The position numbers and the translations under genes are program-made. The notes under the pieces were generated by a model that ran no database searches, was not told where the DNA came from, and saw only the letters and a list, made by a program, of their open reading frames with translations. A stretch of DNA of 64,000 nt from Paraprevotella xylaniphila YIT 11841 (GTDB lineage: Bacteria > Bacteroidota > Bacteroidia > Bacteroidales > Bacteroidaceae): contig NZ_GL883883.1 of NCBI RefSeq assembly GCF_000205165.1, forward strand, positions 1-64,000. Direction: 5' to 3'. This document shows positions 1 to 8,597 of this stretch, one piece after another. The stretch's first letter is position 1, and the number at the start of each line of letters is the position of its first letter.

Positions 1-83
1 TTTTGTGTCTAACTTTTGGGGGGCAGTTCAATGTGGCTTAGCGGAGATTTCTTTTGTATTCATGAGTCCGGAAAGTTTGCGGA

Positions 84-974
84 TTATTGCACGGCTAATT
101 TGCGGACAGAGTCACCGGCTTTCACGATATAGATGCCTTTGGGCATGTTAGACAGATCCATACGGTCGGTATGGGCGGCGTTCATCAGCAGTCCATTGGC
201 GTTATACACCTTGATGTCGGCTGTTTCATTCAGCACCACGCGGTTGCCCTCAAAGAAGATGCGGGACTTCGGGGCTACGGTTTCCTTGATGTCCACCGTG
301 CTGTTGGTCGGAGTGGTCACGCGGATGCCGTGGATGTAAATAGGGTCGGCAGTCAACGACTGGAAATAAGCATAAATCGGTTGGTTGCTTTTGAGTGAAT
401 AGGCTCCTTCGTTACCGTTCGTCAGGTTTTCTATGCCTGTCCAAGTGAAAATCCCTCCGCGAAACAGTGGTTTGAATACAGTGGAATAAGCTGCACTGAT
501 GACATCATAGTTGGTGAATACAGTATTGATATCCTTAGACCCCATCATACGTACGTATGTACTTCCTTCACGGGACAGACAAATGCTGTATGTGGAGCAA
601 GAGGGCATGAGGACAGCAAAGCCTCCTCCGTTTGTACTCATACTAGCCGATGAGGCCGCTGTGACGATGGCTCCCGTACGGAAACCTTCTGCGCCGATTT
701 CACCGCCTTCTCCGGCACCTTCCCAGAACGGGTCGGCATAAGTGGGAGGATAATCGGGAGCGATGTCTGCCGGTACCATTTGAATGATTTTGCCATTCGG
801 GTCAATTTTATTGTCCGCTTCGTTGCAAAGGCCTACATACTTGTCTATCTTTTCTTGGGAGTCAAACCAAAGCCAACCGTCTGCGTCGACATCATAAAAC
901 AGGTTGTACTCCTGTGCCTGTACTCCGATGGTACAGGCCAAACCTAAAATTAAGGTACTGATAATCTTTTTCAT
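84..974 (-). CDS. Secreted protein with T9SS-like C-terminal sorting domain
   Basis: The 296-residue product is of unknown function. It has a cleavable signal peptide (about residues 1-20, ending VQA-QEYN) and no lipobox. The body is rich in Gly, Ser and Tyr, and I recognise no catalytic motif in it. The last 65 residues (RIFFEGNRVVL, then DIKVYNANG, ending KGIYIVKAGDSVRKLAV) look like a Por/T9SS type A sorting domain, so export to the cell surface or medium is likely. It lies 40 bp downstream of the SusD gene and is the last gene of the surface operon, in the slot often filled by SusE/SusF-type glycan-binding proteins. Lacking a lipobox, it is not a typical SusE/F. The sorting-domain call is fairly sure; any binding role is inference from position. 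Confidence 0.8.
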   Translation of the reverse strand: MKKIISTLILGLACTIGVQAQEYNLFYDVDADGWLWFDSQEKIDKYVGLCNEADNKIDPNGKIIQMVPADIAPDYPPTYADPFWEGAGEGGEIGAEGFRTGAIVTAASSASMSTNGGGFAVLMPSCSTYSICLSREGSTYVRMMGSKDINTVFTNYDVISAAYSTVFKPLFRGGIFTWTGIENLTNGNEGAYSLKSNQPIYAYFQSLTADPIYIHGIRVTTPTNSTVDIKETVAPKSRIFFEGNRVVLNETADIKVYNANGLLMNAAHTDRMDLSNMPKGIYIVKAGDSVRKLAVQ

Positions 975-1014
975 TTTCTTTCTCTTTTTAGTTAAACAAT
1001 CACTAATATCTATG

Positions 1015-2775
1015 TTATACTTCTACCCAATCCGGATTTTGGTCGATGCCGTGGTAGCGTATCTCGTCCCAAGGAATGGGAAGGTAATACTGCATCTTTT
1101 GGAACACGCGTACACGTTGTGGGAAACGGTTCATGTTGCTGATGGAATAAGTGGTTGTTTCGCCACGTTTCACGATTTTCATCGCTTTAAGCGGGTTGCT
1201 CGTTCCATTCAGCTTTTCCTCAGCTATGCCCCAACGGAAAAAATCCCAATATGAAGTTTCTTCAAAAGCCAGTTCCACGCGGCGTTCATTCACCAGTTGC
1301 TCCCATGTGAGCGAGGGTAACTCGTCCATGTGTACACGGCGGCGGATGGCGTTCACCTGGGTACGTGCCGCTTCTGTGTTGCCCAACCGGAACATTACTT
1401 CTGCATAATCCAGCAATACTTCCGCATAACGCCAGATGATGTAATTCTGGCTGCTGGCGTAGGCTTCGTCGTTGTTGATTTGTTGTTTTTCGTTGACGAA
1501 CTTGCCCATATAGTACCCCGTGCGGGTCACGGCTGCTGTGGTGGACGTGCCGTAGGCCGTCAGGTCCTCTCCCGGGATTTCGTTGTTGCCTTCGCGTGTG
1601 TAGTGTATGTCCATGACATGCCCGTTATAGGTGGAGCCGTCATACAGGATATTGGCGTAGAAGCGGTAGTCGCGTCCCACATAAGGGTGCTGTGCATCGT
1701 AAGTGAGGCCGGCACGCATGCCATATTCATCCACATGGTTCTGCGTGGGCGTATAAGCGGCTGTCGTGCCCGTAAAGTGGGGAGCGGCGGCGTCACGATC
1801 CAGTTTATGGCCGAAGCCCGTGTCGTAATTGCCGTCGTCAGAGTGCTGTACTTCAAGAATGGATTCCTTGCTGTTCTTGGTGAGGAATATGTTCCGGTAT
1901 TCTTGTTTGATACTTTCCTCATCCGTTCCGGCTATCTGTATCAAGTCGTAGTGCTGCAGGCCCATGAGGGTTTCGTAGGCTACCCGTGCCGAGTCGAGCA
2001 TGTCGTGAGAACGGTCGTCGCTGAAGCCCAGATACGTTTTTTCCTGATTCTGAAATACGTCGCTCGAAGCCCATTGGAATGTTTTAGCCACCAACATGAG
2101 AGCTGCTCCTTGGGTGATGCGCCCTTCGTCCGTAGCATCATATTCCAAAGGGAGGACGGTGGCGGCAGCCCGGGCGTCGTCCACGATGGCCCGTACCATT
2201 TCTTCGTATGAGGCCCGCGGATATTTCCGGCTGTCATTCAACGGGTCGAGAGGCTCTTGGATGAGCATTACCCCGCCGAACTGCCTCCAGAGCATATAAT
2301 AATAGTAGGCGCGGAAGAAATGTGCCTCGCCCAATATACGCTGTTTTTGGCTACCTTCGGCAATCTCGCCTTGGTTGACAAACAAGCGGTTTACGGACTG
2401 TATCTGTGTATAGTAGTTCGACCATTGTACTTGTGCCCAGTTAGTGATTTCTTTGGTGTTGCTTTTCAGTAAATCACCGTAACCGGCATTGTAATAGTCG
2501 TTCTTGGAGGGCACTATCTGATCGCCGAACCAGGGCATGTAGTAACGCGAAGCACTTTTGACCAAAGAGATGGTTGTGGGAACGTAAGTAGAGAAGCCGG
2601 AGTTCATGTTCCGGTACCATGGCAAGACATATTCGTCCAAAAGCATGGGGTTCTTCCAGATGTCTTTTTCCGACATCTTGTCTACGGGTGTGTCGCGGAA
2701 CAGGTCGTCGCAGCCCGTGAAAGCGGTAAGGCTGGCGGCAAACAATCCGCAGAGGATATATTTTTTGAGAAGCAT
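1015..2775 (-). CDS. SusD/RagB family outer-membrane lipoprotein
   Basis: This 586-residue surface lipoprotein caps its SusC partner and captures substrate outside the cell. The signal peptide ends in a lipobox with Cys22 (TGCDDLFRD). An N-terminal TPR-rich half contains a typical AHFFRAYYYYMLW helix (about residues 150-165). The C-terminal half ends in the family signature YYLPIPWDEIRYHGIDQNP. Length is normal for SusD/RagB. It lies 25 bp downstream of susC and is surely co-transcribed. No glycosidase or sulfatase is linked; the upstream neighbour is a metalloprotease. A peptide or glycoprotein substrate (RagAB-like) is therefore as plausible as a glycan. Confidence 0.95.
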   Translation of the reverse strand: MLLKKYILCGLFAASLTAFTGCDDLFRDTPVDKMSEKDIWKNPMLLDEYVLPWYRNMNSGFSTYVPTTISLVKSASRYYMPWFGDQIVPSKNDYYNAGYGDLLKSNTKEITNWAQVQWSNYYTQIQSVNRLFVNQGEIAEGSQKQRILGEAHFFRAYYYYMLWRQFGGVMLIQEPLDPLNDSRKYPRASYEEMVRAIVDDARAAATVLPLEYDATDEGRITQGAALMLVAKTFQWASSDVFQNQEKTYLGFSDDRSHDMLDSARVAYETLMGLQHYDLIQIAGTDEESIKQEYRNIFLTKNSKESILEVQHSDDGNYDTGFGHKLDRDAAAPHFTGTTAAYTPTQNHVDEYGMRAGLTYDAQHPYVGRDYRFYANILYDGSTYNGHVMDIHYTREGNNEIPGEDLTAYGTSTTAAVTRTGYYMGKFVNEKQQINNDEAYASSQNYIIWRYAEVLLDYAEVMFRLGNTEAARTQVNAIRRRVHMDELPSLTWEQLVNERRVELAFEETSYWDFFRWGIAEEKLNGTSNPLKAMKIVKRGETTTYSISNMNRFPQRVRVFQKMQYYLPIPWDEIRYHGIDQNPDWVEV

Positions 2776-2800
2776 AACAATTCGTTTTAAGAAGTTAGAC

Positions 2801-5800
2801 TTAGAAACCTAAATTCAAGGTGATTCCGTAAGAACGTTGGATAGGATAGCCGCGCAACGATTCCGGGTCCATCCCCAAGTCGCTGAGTGAAGACCAAGTG
2901 ACCAGGTTACTGCCTTGCAAGGCAATGCTGGCCGACGTCAACTTGAGTTTCTTCAGCACGGCCGGTTGCAGGGCGTAGCCCAATGACAGGGATTTCAGGC
3001 GCAGGAAGTCACAGTCTCTTACCCAGAAAGTAGACTCTTTACGGTTGTTGTCATTAGCCGTGGCAAATTTGATGCGCGGCAGTGAGGCACCGGGATTGTC
3101 CGGTGTCCAGGTGTCCGTCAGGTGGTATTTCTGGAACCGCTGTAAGCTTCCGCTGTTCGTGGTGTAAAGTTCCTTGATGTTCTGTTGGTAACCTGTGGCG
3201 CCTTGGAACATGACGTTGACGAAAAATCCTTTGTAACTTGCACCGAGGCGCAGGCTGAAATTAAAGTCCGGGTTGGAAGAGTTTTTCACGTAAACCAAGT
3301 CTTTGGTGTCGAGTACGTGGTTTCCGTCCTGGTCTTTGTACTTGATGTCGCCGGGGGCCAGTGTGGCATTGCCTTGTCCGTCTTGATCGAGCGGCCAGTT
3401 GTCAATCTCTTCTTGCGACTGGAACAGGCCTTCGGCTTCATACATCGACCATACCATGCTGCTGCGTCCCACACGGCGCAGGTTAGGAGTAACGCTCGAC
3501 TCATCGCCGAAATCCAGATATTTGTCCTGACTCTTGGCCAGTGTCAGGTCTACGTTGTACTTCACCTTGCCGACGGTGTTGCGGTGGGTCAATGTCAAGT
3601 CCCAACCCCAGGCTTTCAGTTTGCTGAAGTTCATGTTGGGCACGTTGCCGTCCACACCGGTCGAAGGTGGGTAGAGATAAGACGGGGCTGCTGTGATTTT
3701 ATCCGTTTCGTAACGCCAATAGTGTTCGAAGGTCAGGCCGAAGCGGTTGTCCCAGAAACCCAGGTCTGCAGCGATGTTATAGTCGTGCGACTTTCCCCAC
3801 GTCAGTTCGGGATTGGGATAATTGCCTGTAGACATGATGATGCCCGGACGGTAATTCCCCCCGATGTTATAACCCTCTCTTGTAGACTCTATATAAGTGA
3901 GCAGGTAAGAGTACTCTCCGACCAGTCCGTCATCGCCGAGCAGACCTGTGGAAGCCCGGAACTTGACATTGGAGAGCACCTTTTGTTTCCAGTTTTTGAA
4001 GAACGTTTCGTTAGACAGCACCCACGAGGCCGATACCGAAGGGAAGAAGCCCCACCGGTGATCGGGGTGGAAATAAGTGGAACCGTCCACACGGAAGCTA
4101 GCTTCCACAAAGTAACGGTAGTCATAGCCGTAGTTCAGTCGTCCGATGAGGGACGCACGTTGGTTGTACGTCTCGCTGCCCAACAGGCGTGCGGTCACGG
4201 CTGTCCCGATGGTCTCCGGATAGATGCTGGCGTTTTGGTTTTCGCCCGTCATGTATTGGTTGTGCGTCTGTTGGTAGTTGGCTACGAGCATGGCACCTAC
4301 GTCGTGTTTGGCGGCAAATGTACGGTTGTAATTTATTCCGGCTTCATAAAGTTGGTTGTCTACAAAACGGTCGATTTGTTCGATGGAGACTTTGGCGGTC
4401 GGGTAGACCGTGTTCGGGTCGGTATCGAACTGTCCTGTCTGTTGGTCGTAAGTGTAGAGCGTAACAGGCTTATTGAAGGTTTTCTCTATGCGGGTATTGT
4501 TGTCGAACGTAGCCCGGGCATAGACGGAGAGGCCTTTCACCCAAGGCAGCTCCCAACGCAAGTTGGCCGTGATGGTGTTCATCTTTCCCGTGTCTTTGAT
4601 GTAGCCGCCAAGACCTTCCACGTTGATGAGCGGGTTGCTGCCATCAGCACTGGCCAGATAACCATTGTCAAAACGCAAAACCTGCAACGGCGAGAAATTA
4701 TAAGCGTTGTCGATGGTCGTATAACTGGAATTCTTGCTATTGGAGCGCGAACCGGTGAGGTCGAGCGAGAGCACCAAGCCTTTGGTCAGGGTAGCATCCA
4801 GTTTGGCCGAATAGTTGAAACGGTCGCGGTTGACTCCGCTGTATAAACCTTTGGAATGGGTATATCCGCCCGAGATGTAGTATTTCACGTATTGGTTACC
4901 TCCGTTGGCCGATACGCTGTGCGTAGTGGTATACCCCACATTGTCCAGGTAATCCAACAAGTTTTCATCGCCGTACACGTTCGGATTGGAGTGCGTGCGT
5001 ATCATTTCCAACTGTTCGGGAGTATAGGCCGTATTGGTGGTTCCCGGCGTGTTCTCCACGGCACGGTTGTAGAGTTTGGCGTATTCGTAAGCGTCAAGGA
5101 AGTCCGGCAATTGCGTGGCTTGCTGGATATTCATCTGCCCTCGGTAGTTGACCGACACTTTTTGGTTGCCGGATGCCCGTTTGGTCTGTACTAAAATCAC
5201 CCCGTTGGCGGCGCGGGCACCGTATACGGCAGCGGCAGCGGCATCTTTCAGGATAGAGATGCTCTCTATGTCGTCAGGATTCAGGTCGGACAAGCGCATT
5301 TCCCCGTCGCTGGTGGTCGTACCAAAACGCGGCACGCCGTCGATGACAAGCAAAGGAGAATTATTGATACCCCGGATATGCAGGTTAGCTTCCTTGGCAC
5401 TGCTCGGGTCACCGGTGGTTTGCATGACTTGCAGGCCGGCCACTTGCCCGTAAAGGGCTTCATCGAGGTTGGCCGTCGGCAGGCTCAGCAGGTCTTTGCT
5501 CTTGATGGTCTCGATGGAGCCGGTGAGCGAAGCTTTCTTTTGCGTGCCGTATCCCACTACGACGAGTTCGTCCAGGTCCTGTGCGTCGTCTTCCAACGTG
5601 ACTACAAGGTTTTTCTGTCCGGGTTTGATTTTGATGGTCTGGGTTTTGTATCCGAGGAATGAGATGACCAGTTCCGTCCCAGTTTCCGGAATGGAGAAGT
5701 TACCGTCCAGGTCGGTTACGGCTCCTCCCTGTGCATTCTTCCATTTGACGTGGGCTCCGATGACAGTCTCGCCTCCGCGGTCTATCACCTTGCCTTTCAA

Positions 5801-5881
5801 TATGGGTTGTGGGGTTTGTGCCGCCAGTCCCCCGGCCAGGCACAAGGCGCCGATGAACAGCGCAGTTATTCTTTTTCCCAT
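2801..5881 (-). CDS. SusC/RagA family TonB-linked outer-membrane transporter
   Basis: This 1026-residue TonB-dependent importer forms the barrel of the SusCD complex. In order it has a signal peptide (1-21), a carboxypeptidase-regulatory-like domain (about 27-100, GKVIDRGGETVIGAHV), the SusC motif VVVGYGTQKKASLTGS (about 108-123), a plug domain with LLVIDGVPR and the IESISILKDAAAAAVYG signature, and a 22-strand barrel ending in an aromatic-flanked strand (SYGITLNLGF). No N-terminal STN domain is present, so it is probably not part of an anti-sigma signalling chain. It lies 12 bp after the metalloprotease gene and 25 bp before susD. Family assignment is secure; the substrate is unknown. Confidence 0.96.
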   Translation of the reverse strand: MGKRITALFIGALCLAGGLAAQTPQPILKGKVIDRGGETVIGAHVKWKNAQGGAVTDLDGNFSIPETGTELVISFLGYKTQTIKIKPGQKNLVVTLEDDAQDLDELVVVGYGTQKKASLTGSIETIKSKDLLSLPTANLDEALYGQVAGLQVMQTTGDPSSAKEANLHIRGINNSPLLVIDGVPRFGTTTSDGEMRLSDLNPDDIESISILKDAAAAAVYGARAANGVILVQTKRASGNQKVSVNYRGQMNIQQATQLPDFLDAYEYAKLYNRAVENTPGTTNTAYTPEQLEMIRTHSNPNVYGDENLLDYLDNVGYTTTHSVSANGGNQYVKYYISGGYTHSKGLYSGVNRDRFNYSAKLDATLTKGLVLSLDLTGSRSNSKNSSYTTIDNAYNFSPLQVLRFDNGYLASADGSNPLINVEGLGGYIKDTGKMNTITANLRWELPWVKGLSVYARATFDNNTRIEKTFNKPVTLYTYDQQTGQFDTDPNTVYPTAKVSIEQIDRFVDNQLYEAGINYNRTFAAKHDVGAMLVANYQQTHNQYMTGENQNASIYPETIGTAVTARLLGSETYNQRASLIGRLNYGYDYRYFVEASFRVDGSTYFHPDHRWGFFPSVSASWVLSNETFFKNWKQKVLSNVKFRASTGLLGDDGLVGEYSYLLTYIESTREGYNIGGNYRPGIIMSTGNYPNPELTWGKSHDYNIAADLGFWDNRFGLTFEHYWRYETDKITAAPSYLYPPSTGVDGNVPNMNFSKLKAWGWDLTLTHRNTVGKVKYNVDLTLAKSQDKYLDFGDESSVTPNLRRVGRSSMVWSMYEAEGLFQSQEEIDNWPLDQDGQGNATLAPGDIKYKDQDGNHVLDTKDLVYVKNSSNPDFNFSLRLGASYKGFFVNVMFQGATGYQQNIKELYTTNSGSLQRFQKYHLTDTWTPDNPGASLPRIKFATANDNNRKESTFWVRDCDFLRLKSLSLGYALQPAVLKKLKLTSASIALQGSNLVTWSSLSDLGMDPESLRGYPIQRSYGITLNLGF

Positions 5882-5893
5882 GGTGTAATGCGT

Positions 5894-8500
5894 TTAATTG
5901 GCAAATGTCCGCTCGATGAGCAGGATCTGATAATCGTAGAAATCTTTAGTGGAACCGGTTGCAGCGGCGCGGCGCGACTTGTAAAGGTTGAGCACTTTGC
6001 GCAAGCGTCCGGTCATGAGAGCGCCGATTTGTTCCTTGGTCAGCGTGGGCAGTCCGAAGTTGATGCGGGCAAACTCGTTGCCGTGGCTCATGCCGCAAGA
6101 GCAAGGGAAGTTTGAAGCCATTTCATCGAAAGCATCTTCTTGTGCAGTTTCCTGTCCGGTGGTTGGGTTTGGGGCAACATCCGTGTAGCCAACGAGGCTT
6201 GTCGAGGCTTTTGTCGTAGGGGCCAGTCCCGTATTTTTCAGCATGACGGAGATGGCTGCGGCTTGCAAATTTTGTTCGGCATCAGACAAACGGCCTCCGG
6301 TCGGGGCCTTGAAGAGGGCCGTGGTGACCTCGTCCAGATATTCGTCGAGGCGGTAGTTGTTTGCCGGATCCATGAGACCGCCTTCTTGGATACGGTAAAG
6401 TGTGGCCGAGTTGATGAGCGAGCTGACAATCATGGTTTGCAATTTGTCGTTCACGTTCATGTTGATTTCAAATTTACCAATCAGTTCTTTCACTGTCAAC
6501 CATTCGTTGTAAGTGCGGGCTTGGTCCAATAGCCAAAGCATGGCTTCACGCTGCCGGTTGCGGTCGATATAGTGTTTGGCCGTCTCCTTGCCGTCTCCTT
6601 GCCGTATCTCTTCGTAACGGATACCCCCGATATAAGGCATGACGTGGCGCAGGTAACGGCTGTATTGGTTGACGATTTCGCGGTACATGTTTTCCATCTC
6701 GTCGTAGCGTTCGCCGCGTTCCATGTTCCATGTTTCAAGGTTTTGCATTAGAATCTTGAGGTTGCTGATGCCATAGTTGCCGGCTTTGATATGGTCATCG
6801 CCCAAGTCCTCCGTTTGGTCGGTCGGGTCTACGGTGCCGAAAAGCTGTTGTGCTCCGAATTCATACATGGGGTCTCCTGCCTTTTCGGCTATCCACTGGT
6901 CCAATGTCGGTTTTTCGGCTTCGGGAGTTGAGGCACCGGGAATCAAACGGTAGCCCCAGTTGATGGCGTGGATGTCGTACACGCCCAATACGGGCGGTGT
7001 CAGTTTTACACCCCGTTCGACATCACCCGGTTGGGCGACGAAGTTATTGCGGGCATAGTCCATGATACTCGGTGTCGTGCCGTACTTCTGCGTAAAAGAA
7101 GGGTTGCGTAACGAATCTACGGGGAAAGAGTAGCTGGCCCCCATATTGTGCATGAGTCCGAGCGTGTGGCCGATTTCGTGGGCGGCTGCATAACGGATGG
7201 ATTCGCGCATCACGTCGTCGTCGAATACCTGGCAACGTACTCTTGGGTCTACCGCTCCCGTCTGCACGAAACGCCAGTTGTGGAGAAGGGAAATGATGTT
7301 GTGGTACCAGATGACGTCACCGGTAAGGATTTCGCCCGTACGCGGGTCCACATGGCTGGGCCCCATGGCGTTGGCCGTGGATGTCGCAGCATATTTGAAG
7401 CAGCTGTAGCGCATGTCGTCAGGGTCGAAGTCCGGGTCGTTTTTAGGATAATCCACAGCTTTGATGGCGTTCTTGAAACCGGCGGCTTCAAAAGCCGTAT
7501 TCCAGTCTTCGATGCCCTGATGGATGGCCGTGCGCCACTTTTCGGGGAAAGCGGAATCTACGTAGAACACGATGGGCTTCTGCGGTTCCACCAGTTCGCC
7601 TTGGAAGTATTTGTCCAAGTCCTCTTTCTTCGGTTCCAAACGCCAACGATGGATGAACGTGCGCCGGATGAGGCGGTCTTGTTCCGAAGTATATATGCTT
7701 TTGTCGGAGTAGAAGAAACCTACGCGGTTGTCTTGCAGGCGCATCGGCATCGGGTCGTCGGGCAATGCAAAGAGCGAACGGTGCATGATGACCGAGTAAG
7801 GTTGGCCGAGCGGGGTGAGGGTGAATGAAAGGCGGCTTTTGATTTCGATGTTTTCCGGGAAACATTTCGAACTGACGATGCCAGAAGCATCCGGTACGAA
7901 AGTTCCTTTGAGTGAGTTGCCTCCTCCGAGCAGTTTGCTTAACGGATTATCGGTCTTGATAGGACTGATGGCTTTTTCGTTGGCACCGAAGAAAGCCGTA
8001 ACGTCGATTACCACGTTCTTTCCGTTTTGGGCCGCGATTTTGAACCCTTTCAGCACGGGGTCATAAAAGTTCTTGTCGAAAGCCGATTCTATGGGGTCTG
8101 TCCCCGCTACGATGTCGCTGCTTTGTATTTGGTGTATGTACACGTTCCGTTCGTCCTTGCTGAAGCGGATTAATAGCGGCTGTGTGGCAATCTGTCCGGC
8201 TACGAAATCCCGTGTGTTGCTCGTAGCCGCTACGCGGTTGGCCAGGATATAGGTACGCCCGAAAGCGGAGTCCGGGATTTCGAAGTAAAGTTTTCCTTCT
8301 TTGGCATTGTATAAGGTGGTGAACAAGCCTTTCTGTACGGCGGCGTTTTTGGTCACTTTTTTATAATCGGCATTGACGGAGTCTTTTACCAATGCCGTTA
8401 TTGCATTCTTGTTCTTTTTGCTCTTTCTTTTGGCTTCGGTTGGTTGGCAGACAGCCAGAGTGGCCAACAAGGCGAGAGTTATTCCTGTACTTTTTCTCAT
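5894..8500 (-). CDS. Zinc-dependent metalloprotease (DUF5117/DUF5118/DUF4953 type)
   Basis: This 868-residue secreted metalloprotease has a signal peptide at 1-23. The zinc site is the extended metzincin-type motif HEIGHTLGLMH at residues 441-451, giving three His ligands and a catalytic Glu442. NMGASYSFP follows, and SIMDYARNNF downstream fits a Met-turn. The N-terminal half resembles the DUF5118/DUF5117 region and the rest the DUF4953 region of Bacteroidota metalloproteases. It ends 12 bp before susC, so the pair is co-transcribed. The linkage suggests that peptides released at the envelope feed the SusCD pair, which is inference. No lipobox is seen, so a periplasmic or secreted location is likely. 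Confidence 0.92.
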   Translation of the reverse strand: MRKSTGITLALLATLAVCQPTEAKRKSKKNKNAITALVKDSVNADYKKVTKNAAVQKGLFTTLYNAKEGKLYFEIPDSAFGRTYILANRVAATSNTRDFVAGQIATQPLLIRFSKDERNVYIHQIQSSDIVAGTDPIESAFDKNFYDPVLKGFKIAAQNGKNVVIDVTAFFGANEKAISPIKTDNPLSKLLGGGNSLKGTFVPDASGIVSSKCFPENIEIKSRLSFTLTPLGQPYSVIMHRSLFALPDDPMPMRLQDNRVGFFYSDKSIYTSEQDRLIRRTFIHRWRLEPKKEDLDKYFQGELVEPQKPIVFYVDSAFPEKWRTAIHQGIEDWNTAFEAAGFKNAIKAVDYPKNDPDFDPDDMRYSCFKYAATSTANAMGPSHVDPRTGEILTGDVIWYHNIISLLHNWRFVQTGAVDPRVRCQVFDDDVMRESIRYAAAHEIGHTLGLMHNMGASYSFPVDSLRNPSFTQKYGTTPSIMDYARNNFVAQPGDVERGVKLTPPVLGVYDIHAINWGYRLIPGASTPEAEKPTLDQWIAEKAGDPMYEFGAQQLFGTVDPTDQTEDLGDDHIKAGNYGISNLKILMQNLETWNMERGERYDEMENMYREIVNQYSRYLRHVMPYIGGIRYEEIRQGDGKETAKHYIDRNRQREAMLWLLDQARTYNEWLTVKELIGKFEINMNVNDKLQTMIVSSLINSATLYRIQEGGLMDPANNYRLDEYLDEVTTALFKAPTGGRLSDAEQNLQAAAISVMLKNTGLAPTTKASTSLVGYTDVAPNPTTGQETAQEDAFDEMASNFPCSCGMSHGNEFARINFGLPTLTKEQIGALMTGRLRKVLNLYKSRRAAATGSTKDFYDYQILLIERTFAN

Positions 8501-8546
8501 AATCGTCTTATTTTTGAGTGATTGATTTGTAGACAGCAGAAGATAA

Positions 8547-8581
8547 GAGAGGAGGATGAGAACTCGTCTTACCCTCCTCTC
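8547..8581 (-). terminator. Intercistronic hairpin between LRR gene and metalloprotease
   Basis: A 9-bp perfect stem, GAGAGGAGG (8547-8555) with CCTCCTCTC (8573-8581), has a partly self-paired 17-base loop. It sits 17 bp after the LRR stop codon and 46 bp before the metalloprotease start. There is no clear T-run, so it may be a partial terminator or an RNA-stability element tuning expression within the operon. Confidence 0.4.
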
Positions 8582-8597
8582 CAGTATATGTGCTATA

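Noticed and set aside
1330-2211. A 293-codon plus-strand frame opposite susD
   Set aside because: Antisense shadow of susD with no recognisable protein features.
3185-4846. A 553-codon open frame on the plus strand opposite susC
   Set aside because: It is fully antisense to a secure SusC gene, is rich in Val, Gly and Arg, and has no signal, domain or promoter. It is a by-product of codon bias.
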